Of a stretch of 64,000 nucleotides of DNA, positions 33,746 to 42,809 are shown piece after piece. This DNA is from Natrinema hispanicum (lineage in GTDB: Archaea > Halobacteriota > Halobacteria > Halobacteriales > Natrialbaceae), in NCBI RefSeq assembly GCF_900111485.1, contig NZ_FOIC01000003.1, positions 62,001 to 126,000 on the forward strand. The letters are read 5' to 3'. The notes under the pieces are model-generated. The model worked only from the letters and a program-made list of their open reading frames with translations, was not told where the DNA came from and searched no databases. Each line of letters begins with the position of its first letter. Position 1 is the first letter of the stretch. A program made the position numbers and the translations under genes.

Positions 33746-34294
33746 GTGACTCGAGTCGTCCGGCAGGCGACGGTCGACGATATCTGGGCCGTCCACGAAA
33801 TCGCACGCGAGAGCTGGCATGCCGTCTACGACGACGTCCTCGGCTCCGAAACAGTCGACGACGTCGTCGACGACTGGTATGCGATCGGTGATCTCGAGTC
33901 AGCGATGACCACCACCGAAAGCCGCGACGACGCCGCGTTTCTCGTCGCTGAGACGGCATCGAACGCCGCCTCTGCCCACGGGGCCGGCTGCCGAACAGCC
34001 CCCGAACTCGATGGCTTCGCGCACGTCGTTCCGTGGCCCGAGGACACCGCAGTCGCATTTCTCGCGTGCCTGTACGTCCGGCCCGCCGTCTGGAACGAGG
34101 GGACCGGCACGGTGTTGCTCGAGACCCTCGAGACGGGTCTCGCTCCTGGATTCGACCGCGTTCGGCTGCCCATCCTCACAGACAACGCGGTCGGGATCTC
34201 GTTTTCCGAATCGCGGGGCTTCGATCGCGTCGAGACGCGGTCGTCCGGGCTGGCGGCCGGGCTCGAAGAGCACGTCTACGAGAAGGAGTTGTGA
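33746..34294 (+). CDS. GNAT-family N-acetyltransferase
   Basis: A 182-residue protein. VVRQATVDDIWAVHEIARES is the usual GNAT beginning, LYVRPAVWNEGTGTVLLETL holds the acetyl-CoA binding R/Q-x-x-G-x-G/A loop, and VGISFSESRGFDRVETR the last strands. The start is the GTG at 33746, about 30 nt after the TATA-like CTTTTTACC; the in-frame codons before it are not protein-like. The substrate is unknown. Confidence 0.88.
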   Translation: MTRVVRQATVDDIWAVHEIARESWHAVYDDVLGSETVDDVVDDWYAIGDLESAMTTTESRDDAAFLVAETASNAASAHGAGCRTAPELDGFAHVVPWPEDTAVAFLACLYVRPAVWNEGTGTVLLETLETGLAPGFDRVRLPILTDNAVGISFSESRGFDRVETRSSGLAAGLEEHVYEKEL

Positions 34295-34301
34295 TGCGTC
34301 G

Positions 34302-35600
34302 TTACAGCGTCTTCTCTGCTTCTTCCTCATCGACGACCTCGATGCCGCGGTTGTTGACCGCCATCGGGTCGAGGCCGACTTCCTGAAGGAAGGTCTTGTA
34401 CTCGCGTTCACACTGCTCGGCGTCTTTTTGCTTGTCGCTTGCGCGATCGCAGAGTTCGACGAGGTTCTCCGGCACGTCGTTTTGGTAGACGATCCAGTGG
34501 TTGATCAGGTCTGACAGCCGGCGGATGGGACTCGTGAAGTGGCCGTAGATCTCGAAGTTCAGCGCGTGGTGGCCGCCAAAGGGATCGTTCATGTAGCGGG
34601 CCCGGGGCATCACCTTCATCACGGCCCACTGGATCTTGTCGAGCTGGCGGCCGGGTGCCTCCTCGAGCGTCGCGTTGACCGCCTTTCGCGGGTCGTCCCA
34701 GGTGCTGCCGGGGATCGAGACGCCATCTAAGTCCTGAATCTCCTGGAGGGCTTCGGACCACTCGTCGGGGCTGGGCTGGGGATGAACCCGGTACATGGCC
34801 GAGACACCGCGATTCCACATGAGTTCGTGCGTGACGGCCTTGTTGGCCTTCAACATGCACTCCTCGATGATGGTGTGGGCGCGGTCGCGGCTCGGATTGA
34901 GGACGAGCGAACCGTCTTCCTTGCGCTGTTCGTGCATCCGGTCGGCGAGGTCGTAGACCAGTTTGTTCTCTTCGTGTAGGGGTGCGTCAGGGTCATCGAG
35001 GCGGTTCTCGGCTTGGGCGTAGGTGAGTCGCTCGTCGGACTCGATGACCGATTTGTAGATGTCGATGGTCTCGTAGGTCAGATTCTCCTTATCGAGGTGC
35101 ATCTCGACAGTGTGGGCCAGTCGTTCCTCGTTTGGCACCAGCGAACAGACCGTTTCGGCGAGCACCGGCGGCAGCATATGGACCGTGTAGCCGGGCAGAT
35201 AGACCGTGTTGCTGCGGTCGACGGCTTCGTCCCACATCGCTGTCTCGGGGGTGACGTAGTGGGTCACGTCGGCGATGTGCACCCAGAGGACGTACTCGTC
35301 GTCGCGTTCTTCGATCGACAGCGCGTCGTCGAAGTCCTGGGCGTCGATCGGGTCGGTAGTCCACGTCGTCAGCTCACGCAGGTCTTTTCGCTCCTCGATC
35401 TCGTCGCTGATCTCCTGTGTTACGCCTTCCGTCCGAGCCTCTGCCTCCTCGAGAACCTCCGGCGGGAACTCGTAGGGAATCTCGAACTTCTCGAACAATT
35501 CCTCGCGCTTGTTCTCGAGATGGCGCGCGAGATCCTCCGAGACCTCCACGGGGCCTTGGCCGTCGACCGTGCCGGCCTCGGCCTGTGCGTCGTCACTCAT
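34302..35600 (-). CDS. RNB-domain ribonuclease (RNase II/R family)
   Basis: A 432-residue protein containing one RNB catalytic domain: the metal-binding DPIDAQDFDDALSIE near residue 87, WVHIADVTHYV, YLPGYTVHMLPPVL and the C-terminal HFTSPIRRLSDLINHW. The N-terminal cold-shock and C-terminal S1 RNA-binding domains of bacterial RNase R are absent, so this is the short archaeal form. It degrades RNA 3' to 5' by family. The start MSDDAQAEAG at 35600 begins the acidic N-terminus. Confidence 0.92.
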   Translation of the reverse strand: MSDDAQAEAGTVDGQGPVEVSEDLARHLENKREELFEKFEIPYEFPPEVLEEAEARTEGVTQEISDEIEERKDLRELTTWTTDPIDAQDFDDALSIEERDDEYVLWVHIADVTHYVTPETAMWDEAVDRSNTVYLPGYTVHMLPPVLAETVCSLVPNEERLAHTVEMHLDKENLTYETIDIYKSVIESDERLTYAQAENRLDDPDAPLHEENKLVYDLADRMHEQRKEDGSLVLNPSRDRAHTIIEECMLKANKAVTHELMWNRGVSAMYRVHPQPSPDEWSEALQEIQDLDGVSIPGSTWDDPRKAVNATLEEAPGRQLDKIQWAVMKVMPRARYMNDPFGGHHALNFEIYGHFTSPIRRLSDLINHWIVYQNDVPENLVELCDRASDKQKDAEQCEREYKTFLQEVGLDPMAVNNRGIEVVDEEEAEKTL

Positions 35601-35684
35601 GGCGACGGCTACGGACGTGAAGGTGAAAGTCGTGTCGGGACGCGGGCCAGGCGTTCGACACCCCACGATAAGACGAATGCGGTG

Positions 35685-35981
35685 TTACCGCTCGTGTTCC
35701 TCGAGCGTGCCGTATCGCTCTTCGACAGCCGCGAGATACCGCGCGAGAAACGCTTCCTGGCTCTGCGTGTCGGCGTCGAGCTCGACTAACAGTGCCTCGA
35801 GTTCGGTGCGCGGATGGTGACACAGCTCGCGGTGACAGGGCTTACAGAGATACTCGAACGTCTTGTCCTCGCGATCCCAGCGATCGCCGTGCTTGTCGTA
35901 CTCGCGGGCCTCATCGCGCGGTCGCTCGGTACCACAGGCGACGCACGTGACCGTTCTCACCCGGTTCCGAGAGGGCCACAT
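35685..35981 (-). CDS. Small CxxC-containing protein
   Basis: A 98-residue protein starting MWPSRNRVRTVTC. It has CVACG (residues 13-17) and CKPCHRELCHH, which together could bind one zinc ion, similar to an HNH-like or treble-clef fold, then a helical acidic C-terminus. It lies upstream of the RNB ribonuclease on the same strand with a gap of about 84 bp. No family name is recognised with certainty. Confidence 0.65.
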   Translation of the reverse strand: MWPSRNRVRTVTCVACGTERPRDEAREYDKHGDRWDREDKTFEYLCKPCHRELCHHPRTELEALLVELDADTQSQEAFLARYLAAVEERYGTLEEHER

Positions 35982-36183
35982 ACGCAGGCCAACGGCATGA
36001 GAGTACTTAGCGATTGGCACAGGTTACGGTCGCCGTGACGGTCAGGCCGGGCGAGCGACCGCGACCGGTGTCGCTGGCTGGTGGCCCAACGCTGGTCTGG
36101 CTCGGCACTGCTGGCAGGGGGCTCGGTCGCCGAGACAGGACGCGAATCTTATCTATTAAATGCGTACGGGCGGTAGCACGGGT

Positions 36184-36663
36184 ATGCAGGTTAAATCACG
36201 ACACCACCTCCGTAGCGACGCCGTCTCGGAACTCGAGACCGCGCTCGAGGAACACCTCGGCGTCTCGCCCGAGGGAGACACCTACGAACTCGTTGAGTTC
36301 GAGGACACCGACTGGGAGGTCGTCCTCATCGACGACGAACCACAAGTCGCATACTTCGACGAGGAACCGTTCCCGACGGTTCGTGGAGCCAACGCCTACG
36401 AGCCCGACAAGCGGCTGGTCACCGTCGACGCGGGGGCCGTTTCGTTCGTCAGCGACGGGGCAGACGTGATGCGGCCCGGGATCACGGCGGCCACCGACGA
36501 TATCTCACCGGACGATCTGGTCGTCATTGCCGAGGAATCCCACGGGAAGGTGCTCGCGGTCGGCCGCGCCCGCGTCGACGGGGCGGATATGGTCGGCGAC
36601 GAAGGGAAGGTCGTCGACTCGCTACACCACGTCGGCGACGAACTCTACGAGTTTACCGGCTAG
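36184..36663 (+). CDS. PUA-domain RNA-binding protein
   Basis: A 159-residue protein. The N-terminal half (MQVKSRHHLRSDAVSELETA, residues about 1-75) resembles the pre-PUA region of the archaeal MCT-1-like family. The C-terminal half, RLVTVDAGAVSFVSDGADVM through GKVLAVGRARVDG, is a PUA domain, the RNA-binding fold of tRNA and rRNA modification enzymes. The start is chosen where the family begins; an AT-rich TTATCTATTAAAT lies about 30 nt before it. Confidence 0.85.
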   Translation: MQVKSRHHLRSDAVSELETALEEHLGVSPEGDTYELVEFEDTDWEVVLIDDEPQVAYFDEEPFPTVRGANAYEPDKRLVTVDAGAVSFVSDGADVMRPGITAATDDISPDDLVVIAEESHGKVLAVGRARVDGADMVGDEGKVVDSLHHVGDELYEFTG

Positions 36664-36794
36664 TCAGACAGCCACTATCGATCGACCACCGGCTCGGGTC
36701 CCGTACAGAAACTGTTGCTCCGCCCCCAAATGTCTCTTCTACGACAGTAGTAAAAGACACTTGTCAATATATTCGGAATTTAGGTGTAAGTATG

Positions 36795-36809
36795 ACTAGT
36801 AATACTAGT
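36795..36809. promoter_or_regulatory. Paired ACTAGT sites upstream of the CBS gene
   Basis: ACTAGT-AAT-ACTAGT: two 6-bp palindromes separated by 3 bp, together forming one 15-bp symmetric site, about 25 bp upstream of the TATA element of the CBS gene. The position fits a regulator-binding site. Inferred only. Confidence 0.35.
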
Positions 36810-36834
36810 TCCTAGAAGACGTATGCCCACCGAA

Positions 36835-36843
36835 CTTAAATAT
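36835..36843 (+). promoter_or_regulatory. TATA box of the CBS gene
   Basis: CTTAAATAT lies 26-34 nt before the ATG at 36869, again predicting a leaderless mRNA. Confidence 0.6.
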
Positions 36844-36868
36844 TGGTACGTGGTAGCACGGGCTAGAG

Positions 36869-37318
36869 ATGATCGAACTGACAGTCGACGCCGTTCGCCT
36901 CCATTCGCCGCGGACGATCACCACCGGCACACCCATGTCCGAGGCAGCCACGTCTCTCCGACGTGCTGACGTGTCCGCACTCCCCGTTGTCGTTGACGGG
37001 TCGATCGTCGGCATCGTCACCCAATCGGATATCGTCGCCCTGGTCGCGGAAACGGACGACAGGCCGGCCGTTCGGATGGTTATGTCGTCACCAGTGACCA
37101 CGATTTCGCCGACCGCGACGCTATCTGAAGCCGCCGAAACGATGCGAACTGCCGGCGTCAAACATCTCCCCGTCGTCGACGACGGCAACTACTGTGGCCT
37201 GCTTTCGGTCCGGACGCTTGCGCCGTACCTCTCGCGACACCGCCTCGAGATCAAGCCACACGACGAATCGATGCACATTGACTCGGCCGACAGTCACGAA
37301 CTCACAGTGGGAGATTGA
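36869..37318 (+). CDS. Two-CBS-domain protein
   Basis: A 149-residue protein with a pair of CBS domains (a Bateman module): SEAATSLRRADVSALPVV and IVGIVTQSDIVALV in the first, LSEAAETMRTAGVKHLPVV and YCGLLSVRTLAPYL in the second. Bateman modules bind adenosyl ligands and act as energy or stress sensors. Its stop codon TGA falls in the left end of the dispersed palindromic element at 37317. Confidence 0.92.
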   Translation: MIELTVDAVRLHSPRTITTGTPMSEAATSLRRADVSALPVVVDGSIVGIVTQSDIVALVAETDDRPAVRMVMSSPVTTISPTATLSEAAETMRTAGVKHLPVVDDGNYCGLLSVRTLAPYLSRHRLEIKPHDESMHIDSADSHELTVGD

Positions 37319-37392
37319 GACGGACCGCTGTCAGTCAGTTCCGGCGAAACCGCGCCCCATGGCCGGTGCATCGTTACAGCATACCGTATGAG
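37317..37392. repeat. Dispersed palindromic intergenic element, copy 2
   Basis: A 76-bp copy. Left end GAGACGGACCGCTGTCAGTC; right end ACAGCATACCGTATGAG, whose complement reads CTCATACGGTATGCTGT. The middle has AAACCGCGCC. The TGA at its left edge is the stop codon of the CBS gene. Confidence 0.75.
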
Positions 37393-37481
37393 CGCCTCGA
37401 GCAGCCAGAGATTCGTTCACGACATGTGAACGGTCACGTCTGACGTAAGAACTATGGACACAGCGACGGACTCTCTCGCCT

Positions 37482-37832
37482 ATGGGATTGATGAGCAAAA
37501 TTCTCGGTGGGAACCAGTCGCGAACTGTCGAGGACTACGCCGAACTGAATCTCGAAGACGTCTCTGCGAGTTCAGCCGAGGCAACAATGCAGGTACGCAT
37601 CGCGGAAGTCGCTGGGCAAGCCGATGCGATCGATATCAAAGACGCCATCTACGACGGCGACATCGTCATCGCGGATATTACGCGCTTGCGAACCGAAGAC
37701 AGCACCGTCGAACACATCGTCGACGAACTCCGACAGGTCGCCCAGGAGGTCGACGGCGACATCGTCCGGAAAGGCGACGACCAGATGATCATCACGCCGA
37801 CCGATATCCGAATCAGTCGCGAAAAACTGTAG
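37482..37832 (+). CDS. sepF: Archaeal SepF, FtsZ membrane anchor
   Basis: A 116-residue protein. It has a short N-terminal amphipathic helix (MGLMSKILGG), then a single SepF alpha/beta domain: VRIAEVAGQADAIDIKDAIY, GDIVIADITRL and DGDIVRKGDDQMIITPTDIR. SepF recruits FtsZ to the membrane in Euryarchaeota and is essential for division in Haloferax. Two closely spaced starts exist (37482 and 37491). It follows the CBS gene but is separated from it by a repeat element. Confidence 0.93.
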   Translation: MGLMSKILGGNQSRTVEDYAELNLEDVSASSAEATMQVRIAEVAGQADAIDIKDAIYDGDIVIADITRLRTEDSTVEHIVDELRQVAQEVDGDIVRKGDDQMIITPTDIRISREKL

Positions 37833-37971
37833 TCGCCGCCGAGACTGCCGATCAAGCAGGTTCAGACACGATCGGACACCGGCGATGCCATCCTGTCGGA
37901 CGGGACGCTGAATTTTCATCCGGCGGGAATTGCCTGTGCTGATTATGCCATGTGCATCCGTTCGAGCCGAT

Positions 37972-38634
37972 ATGACGGGCTTTCGTGCAACGGTCGTGGT
38001 CAACGAGCCAATGGACTGTCCGCTCGCCGATGTCTCGGCGTCTGCCGGCGAACAGATCGATAGCGTCTCCCGATCGTCACAGCCAACAGCCAATGGGATG
38101 ATCGTCGAGGAGTTCGGCGTCGCGGCGGACGCATCGATTGCCGGCGATCACGGCGTCGAAATGACGCCAGTCCAAGCCAACGATCGCGAAGCGATCTACC
38201 GATTCGAGCGTGACAGCAATACTAACTGTGCGTGTGAAATAATCGAACAGACTGGAACGCCGGTTTCGTCCGTCCGTGCTCAGAACGGCTCGTTGTACCT
38301 GTCCTTTCGGACGCTCGAGCTCGATACGATCACCGAAATCGTCGAGCAGTTGCGCGCGTCCTTCGATGGGATCATCGTCGAAGAACTCTCGCAGGATCAC
38401 GGGGACGTCACCGCCGATCCGGTCGTCGTCGATCGAAATCAACTCACGACTCGTCAACGGGAGATCGTCGAGACCGCCCACGAGATGGGCTATTTCGAAT
38501 ATCCCAAGGGCGCGAACGCGACCGACGTTGCCGAAGACCTCGGCGTTGCACGGTCGACGTTTACCGAACACTTAGCGGCGGCCCAGACGAAGCTCATGGA
38601 CGCCCTTCTCGAGGCAGAGCGGCCCCAGCAGTGA
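37972..38634 (+). CDS. HTH-10 family (Bat-like) transcriptional regulator
   Basis: A 220-residue protein. Residues 1-150 are the Bat-type N-terminal region beginning MTGFRATVVVNEP, with no PAS or GAF motif. Residues about 155-210 are the HTH-10 domain: LTTRQREIVETAHEMGYFEYP then TDVAEDLGVARSTFTEHLAA. It is the second such regulator in the window, after 12683, but the N-terminal halves are not closely alike. An upstream ATG at 37930 is possible. Confidence 0.88.
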   Translation: MTGFRATVVVNEPMDCPLADVSASAGEQIDSVSRSSQPTANGMIVEEFGVAADASIAGDHGVEMTPVQANDREAIYRFERDSNTNCACEIIEQTGTPVSSVRAQNGSLYLSFRTLELDTITEIVEQLRASFDGIIVEELSQDHGDVTADPVVVDRNQLTTRQREIVETAHEMGYFEYPKGANATDVAEDLGVARSTFTEHLAAAQTKLMDALLEAERPQQ

Positions 38635-38681
38635 CGGCGACACGCCAGTAACACTTTGACCGTCGACCGTTTGCTCACGAT

Positions 38682-39056
38682 ATGGACGTCATTCATACTG
38701 CGCTGTGGGTCTCGGACATCGAACGGACGCGTGAGTTCTACGTCGACACACTCGGTCTGACCGAAAACTGGTCGTTCACCAGTGACGACGGCGTCGAAAA
38801 CGTCTACATCGGTGGCGACAACGCGGAGTTTCAGTTCAAGTACGATCCCGTGGGCAGTCCCGACATCGATTCGGGGACGATGGCACACGTCGCCGTCGGC
38901 GTCGAAAACACCGACGAAACCGTCGAGCGACTGGTCGAGCGCGTCGATCCGCCAATCCAGCGACCACCGACGACGATGGACGACCTCGGCCTCCGCGTCG
39001 CGTTCGTCGAGGATCCCGACGGCTACGTCGTCGAACTCGTCGAAGAACTCGAGTAA
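38682..39056 (+). CDS. VOC-family (glyoxalase/dioxygenase-like) protein
   Basis: A 124-residue protein of the vicinal oxygen chelate fold. It begins VIHTALWVSDIERTREFYVD with the first metal-ligand His, and ends AFVEDPDGYVVELVEE with the metal-ligand Glu. The middle HVAVGVENTDETVERL carries a second His. The set H/H/E suggests a metal-binding glyoxalase I-like protein. The substrate is unknown. Confidence 0.9.
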   Translation: MDVIHTALWVSDIERTREFYVDTLGLTENWSFTSDDGVENVYIGGDNAEFQFKYDPVGSPDIDSGTMAHVAVGVENTDETVERLVERVDPPIQRPPTTMDDLGLRVAFVEDPDGYVVELVEELE

Positions 39057-39094
39057 GACGGAGCCTGCTGGCGGTCGGCGGCGCTCGAGGGCGA

Positions 39095-40300
39095 CTACTC
39101 GGACGTGTCGGCCGCAGCGGGGGCCGCGACCGACGGTGGCGTCCGGACGACATAGACGAGGAGCACGGCTGCGATCGCCACGACAGCGGCCAAAAACAGC
39201 CAGCCAGTTCGATACCCGACGGTGTCGGCGAGCGAGCCGAACGCGGGCGGCGCGACGAGCGCCCCACTTGTGAGCGCGAGCTGGCCGCCCGCGGTCGCAC
39301 CGCCCATCTCGTCGGCCCGGACGAGCGTCGCCATGACGGAGTAGTAGACGCCGGTGTACCCGAGGACGAAAAAGCCGAGGGCGGAAAACGCGATCGCGGC
39401 ACCGCGTTCGGCCGTCGTCGCCGCGACCACGACGAACATAGCCGCACTGCCGAGCGACTGGGCGATGAGCACCAGTCCGATCCTGACGCGTGGCTCGCCG
39501 GGCAGCACGTCGCTCAGCCAGCCGGTCAGCACGCGGCCGACGCTGCCAAACAGCTGAACGAGCGCGAGTATGACGCCGCCGAAGGCGACGGACGCCCCGA
39601 TCGATTCCTCGACGTACAGGATCGTGTACCCGGTGGTGGTAAACAGTGCTGCGCCAAGAAAGAAGCCAGCAGCCGTCAACGCGACGTACGATCGGTTCGA
39701 AAGCAGCGCCCGAAAGTCGGGATACCCGTCCGCACTGCCACTGCTATCGCTCGAGTAGGTCAGAGAGAAGCCGACGGCGACGACGGAACCGACACCAGCG
39801 GCGACGAGAAACCCGACCTGCCAGAACAGGACACCGGCGAGGCCGGTGATCAGGAGCGCGCTACTACCGCTGCCGCCGGTGACGCCGACTTGCTTGATGC
39901 CCATCGCGAGGTTCTGGTGGTTCGGGTCGACGGTGTCGAAGACAGCCTTGTTCGTGCCGGGCATCGCAGTTCCGTACATCGATCCCAGAACGAACACCGC
40001 TGCAAGCAACAGCGCGTACGTCGGCGCACCAGCGACCAGTACCGCCCCCGCTGCGAGCCCGAAGAGACCGAATGTCAGCGTCACCCGTTCGCCAAACCGG
40101 TCCGTCAGCGCGCCGAGTGGCATCAAGAAGACGGCGTAGCCGAGGGTGAGCGTGGTGACGACGAGTCCAACCGAAAACCGGGAGAGTCCGAATGCGTCCC
40201 GGAAAAACGGCGTTGCAGCGAACACGGTGTAATAACAGATACTCGCGGCGATCTGCCACGTCGTAACGAGTACCACCGTCTGCCAGTCTGATCGGTCCAT
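39095..40300 (-). CDS. MFS transporter
   Basis: A 401-residue transporter with 12 hydrophobic spans. The loop 2-3 motif is GALTDRFGERVTLT. In the second half the corresponding motif is GWLSDVLPGEPRVR. The start MDRSDWQTVV at 40300 is preferred; an upstream ATG would add only ten poorly conserved residues. It is convergent with the VOC gene. Substrate unknown. Confidence 0.88.
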   Translation of the reverse strand: MDRSDWQTVVLVTTWQIAASICYYTVFAATPFFRDAFGLSRFSVGLVVTTLTLGYAVFLMPLGALTDRFGERVTLTFGLFGLAAGAVLVAGAPTYALLLAAVFVLGSMYGTAMPGTNKAVFDTVDPNHQNLAMGIKQVGVTGGSGSSALLITGLAGVLFWQVGFLVAAGVGSVVAVGFSLTYSSDSSGSADGYPDFRALLSNRSYVALTAAGFFLGAALFTTTGYTILYVEESIGASVAFGGVILALVQLFGSVGRVLTGWLSDVLPGEPRVRIGLVLIAQSLGSAAMFVVVAATTAERGAAIAFSALGFFVLGYTGVYYSVMATLVRADEMGGATAGGQLALTSGALVAPPAFGSLADTVGYRTGWLFLAAVVAIAAVLLVYVVRTPPSVAAPAAADTSE

Positions 40301-40412
40301 CAGCCGGTGATGCTTGGCAAACGGGTTCAAAAAACGTACTGCTCTCGAGGGCCTGCCGGCGGCGACAGCGCTCGCGTCTCACTCGCGGTTACTGACGACC
40401 GATCCGAATCGC

Positions 40413-41711
40413 TTATTCGAAGTCCGAAAGCGTCGGCCGCTCGAGGTCGCCCGGGAACGCGTCGACCGAGACCTGCGTCTGGTCGCCGGATTCCATGTCC
40501 TTGATCGTCACCTCGTCGTTTTCGAGGTCCTGTTCGCCGGCGATGACGACGGTCTCGGCGTTGATCGAATCCGCGTAGTTCAGTTGCGCACCGAAGGAGC
40601 GACCGGCGACGTCGGTCTCGACGACGTGGCCACGGTTGCGAAGGTCGCGAACGATTCGAGCCGCTTCAGCCCGCGTGTCGCCAATCTGGAGGACGTAGTA
40701 GTCGGTCGTCACTTCCTCCTCGGGCCAGACGCCGGCCCGCTGGAGCAACAGCGACAACGTCGCGTGGCCGGGTGCGACGCCGACTGCGGGCGTCGGCTGG
40801 CCGCCGAAGCTCTCGATCAGGTCGTCGTAGCGGCCGCCGCCGAAGATCGACCGGGAGACCTCGCCCGTGGAGTCGAAACACTCGAAGACGACGCCAGTAT
40901 AGTAGTCCAGCCCGCGAGCGGTCTCGAGCGAGATCGTACAGTACTCGCGTGCGCCGAAGTCTTCGGCAGCGTCGAGGACGTTCTGGAGGTTCTCGACAGC
41001 AGCGGTCACGCGCTCGGTGTCGGCGAAGGCCTTGACGGCCTCGAGGTCCCCTTCGGCGATGAGGTCGGCGAACTCGGCGGCCTGGTCGGCCGAGAGCCCG
41101 GCATCGATCAACAGGTCGTGGTACTCGACCTGGGAGATCTTGTCGGACTTGTCGACCGCGCGGATCGCCGCCTCGGTGTCGATGTCGACGTCGTAGCTCT
41201 CGAGGACGCCCCCGAGAATGTCGCGATGGGAGATGCGGAACTCGAAGTGCTCGCCGGTGAGCCCGAGGCCGGTCATCGCGTCGGCAGCCCACGCGAGGAT
41301 CTCGGCGTCGGCTTCGGGTTCCGAGGAGCCAAAGATGTCGACGTTAGTCTGGTAGAACTCCCGATAGCGGCCCTGTTGGACCTGCTCGTAGCGCCAGAAC
41401 GGTCGCGTCGAGACCCACTTGATCGGCTTCGACAGTTCCTGTTGTTTCGCGACGACCATCCGGGCGACTGTCGGCGTCAGTTCCGGCGTCAGCGTGACGT
41501 GGCGGCCGCTTTGGTCCTCGAAAGAGTAGAGTTCGTCGACGATCTCGTCGCCACTCTTGTCCGTCCACATCTCGGCACGCTCTACGGCCGGCGTCCCGAT
41601 CTCGCGGAAGCCGTACTCGCGGGCCGTCTCCTCTAATACGTCGGTCGTCGCCCGCCGTGACGACATCTCGCCGGGATAGAAGTCACGAAATCCCTTGATC
41701 CGGTCGTACAT
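40413..41711 (-). CDS. hisS: Histidine--tRNA ligase
   Basis: A 432-residue class II aminoacyl-tRNA synthetase. Motif 1 includes YGFREIGTPAVERAEMW, motif 2 FWRYEQVQQGRYREFYQTNV, the histidine-A motif RGLDYYTGVVFE, and motif 3 GVAPGHATLSLLL. The C-terminal anticodon-binding domain begins at about residue 335. The start MYDRIKGFRDFYPGE is the typical archaeal beginning. It is the last gene of the S19e-PDCD5-PP-loop-hisS cluster. Confidence 0.97.
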   Translation of the reverse strand: MYDRIKGFRDFYPGEMSSRRATTDVLEETAREYGFREIGTPAVERAEMWTDKSGDEIVDELYSFEDQSGRHVTLTPELTPTVARMVVAKQQELSKPIKWVSTRPFWRYEQVQQGRYREFYQTNVDIFGSSEPEADAEILAWAADAMTGLGLTGEHFEFRISHRDILGGVLESYDVDIDTEAAIRAVDKSDKISQVEYHDLLIDAGLSADQAAEFADLIAEGDLEAVKAFADTERVTAAVENLQNVLDAAEDFGAREYCTISLETARGLDYYTGVVFECFDSTGEVSRSIFGGGRYDDLIESFGGQPTPAVGVAPGHATLSLLLQRAGVWPEEEVTTDYYVLQIGDTRAEAARIVRDLRNRGHVVETDVAGRSFGAQLNYADSINAETVVIAGEQDLENDEVTIKDMESGDQTQVSVDAFPGDLERPTLSDFE

Positions 41712-41770
41712 GACCACTCGTTGGGCGACGACGACCTTCTATTCTTTCGTTCGGCGACGGCTGGTGACCG

Positions 41771-42361
41771 TCACCGAACGTTCGTCACGGACGTCTGATC
41801 GTGATCGGGGAAGTACTCCGCGATCGCTTCCGGGGCCTCTTCGGCGGCGATGAGTGCCCGGAGTTCGGCCTCGTAATCGGCCCTGTCGATCTCCTCGCTG
41901 GGGCCGGCGGTCACGTCCAGTCGTGTTTCGACCAACCGATCGACGGCGGACCGGCCGAACCCTGACAGCGGCGCGATATAGTCGATATCGTGGCGGTCCT
42001 CTAAGCTCTGGGCCTGGGCCCGCGAGACCGTCGGGACGCGGTCGTCGCGGCGGGTGCCGTCAGCGATCGCATCGAACTCCCGGGCCGCGAGTCGCTCGAG
42101 GGCGTGTTCATGGACCAGTTGAATACCGTTGCGAGGAAAGCCATCCTCGCGGATCAGATCGACGGCCTCGTGGGCGACGTCGGGATCGCACTCGAGTCGG
42201 TCGAACGGGAAGCCGACCGTCTCGGCCGTCTCGTGGGCGTGTTTCCAGTCGTCGCTGATACCGAAATGTGCGGTCACGAGCGTCACGTCGTAGAACTCCT
42301 CGAGCAAGAGCGCCGCGAGCGTCGAATCCTTGCCGCCGCTGTAGAGCAATCCGAGCTCCAT
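41771..42361 (-). CDS. PP-loop ATP pyrophosphatase-like protein
   Basis: A 196-residue protein of the adenine-nucleotide alpha-hydrolase fold. It begins [18 protein letters not shown] with the PP-loop SGGKDS. The later ADGTRRDDRVPTVSRAQAQS resembles tRNA-modifying or diphthamide-amidating members of the family, but no specific member is identifiable. Its ATG overlaps the stop codon of the PDCD5-type gene, so the two are coupled. It lies upstream of hisS on the same strand. Confidence 0.85.
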   Translation of the reverse strand: MELGLLYSGGKDSTLAALLLEEFYDVTLVTAHFGISDDWKHAHETAETVGFPFDRLECDPDVAHEAVDLIREDGFPRNGIQLVHEHALERLAAREFDAIADGTRRDDRVPTVSRAQAQSLEDRHDIDYIAPLSGFGRSAVDRLVETRLDVTAGPSEEIDRADYEAELRALIAAEEAPEAIAEYFPDHDQTSVTNVR

Positions 42362-42711
42362 CACCGGCGCTGGATGTCGAAGCTCTTGGAGTCGGGTTGC
42401 AGCTCTTTCAGGAGCTGTTTCATCTTGTCGTCGTCGATTTTCCCCTGAATGCGGCCGCTGCGGGCGAGGGTGACGACCTGTCGTTCGACTTGCTCGCCGA
42501 ACTGGGGTTTGCTCATCTTGACCGTGTTGAGCCGCTTGCGGGCGTCGTCGGTCAGATACTGTCGGAGCAGGGCGTTCTTCTGGGCTTCAGCCTGTTGCTG
42601 GGCCGCTTCTTGGGCCTCGTCTCCCTGACCGCCCTCGGCGCGGTCCTGCAGCTGCTCCATTTTTTTCTGTCGGAGCTCCTCGAGTCGTTCGTCGTCGGGT
42701 GAGCCACTCAT
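42361..42711 (-). CDS. PDCD5-family DNA-binding protein
   Basis: A 116-residue helical protein matching archaeal PDCD5/TFAR19: an N-terminal coiled helix [13 protein letters not shown], then [19 protein letters not shown] and [19 protein letters not shown]. Archaeal PDCD5 proteins are small DNA-binding proteins of uncertain role. It follows rps19e, a gene order conserved across Archaea. Confidence 0.95.
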   Translation of the reverse strand: MSGSPDDERLEELRQKKMEQLQDRAEGGQGDEAQEAAQQQAEAQKNALLRQYLTDDARKRLNTVKMSKPQFGEQVERQVVTLARSGRIQGKIDDDKMKQLLKELQPDSKSFDIQRR

Positions 42712-42809
42712 AGCTGTGATTCACTTGTTTCGCAGGCGGGAAAATGATTACGGACGCCAGAGAGCGATGGCTCTCGGCGGTGAAACCGGCACGAAAACGA
42801 TCCCGGGAA

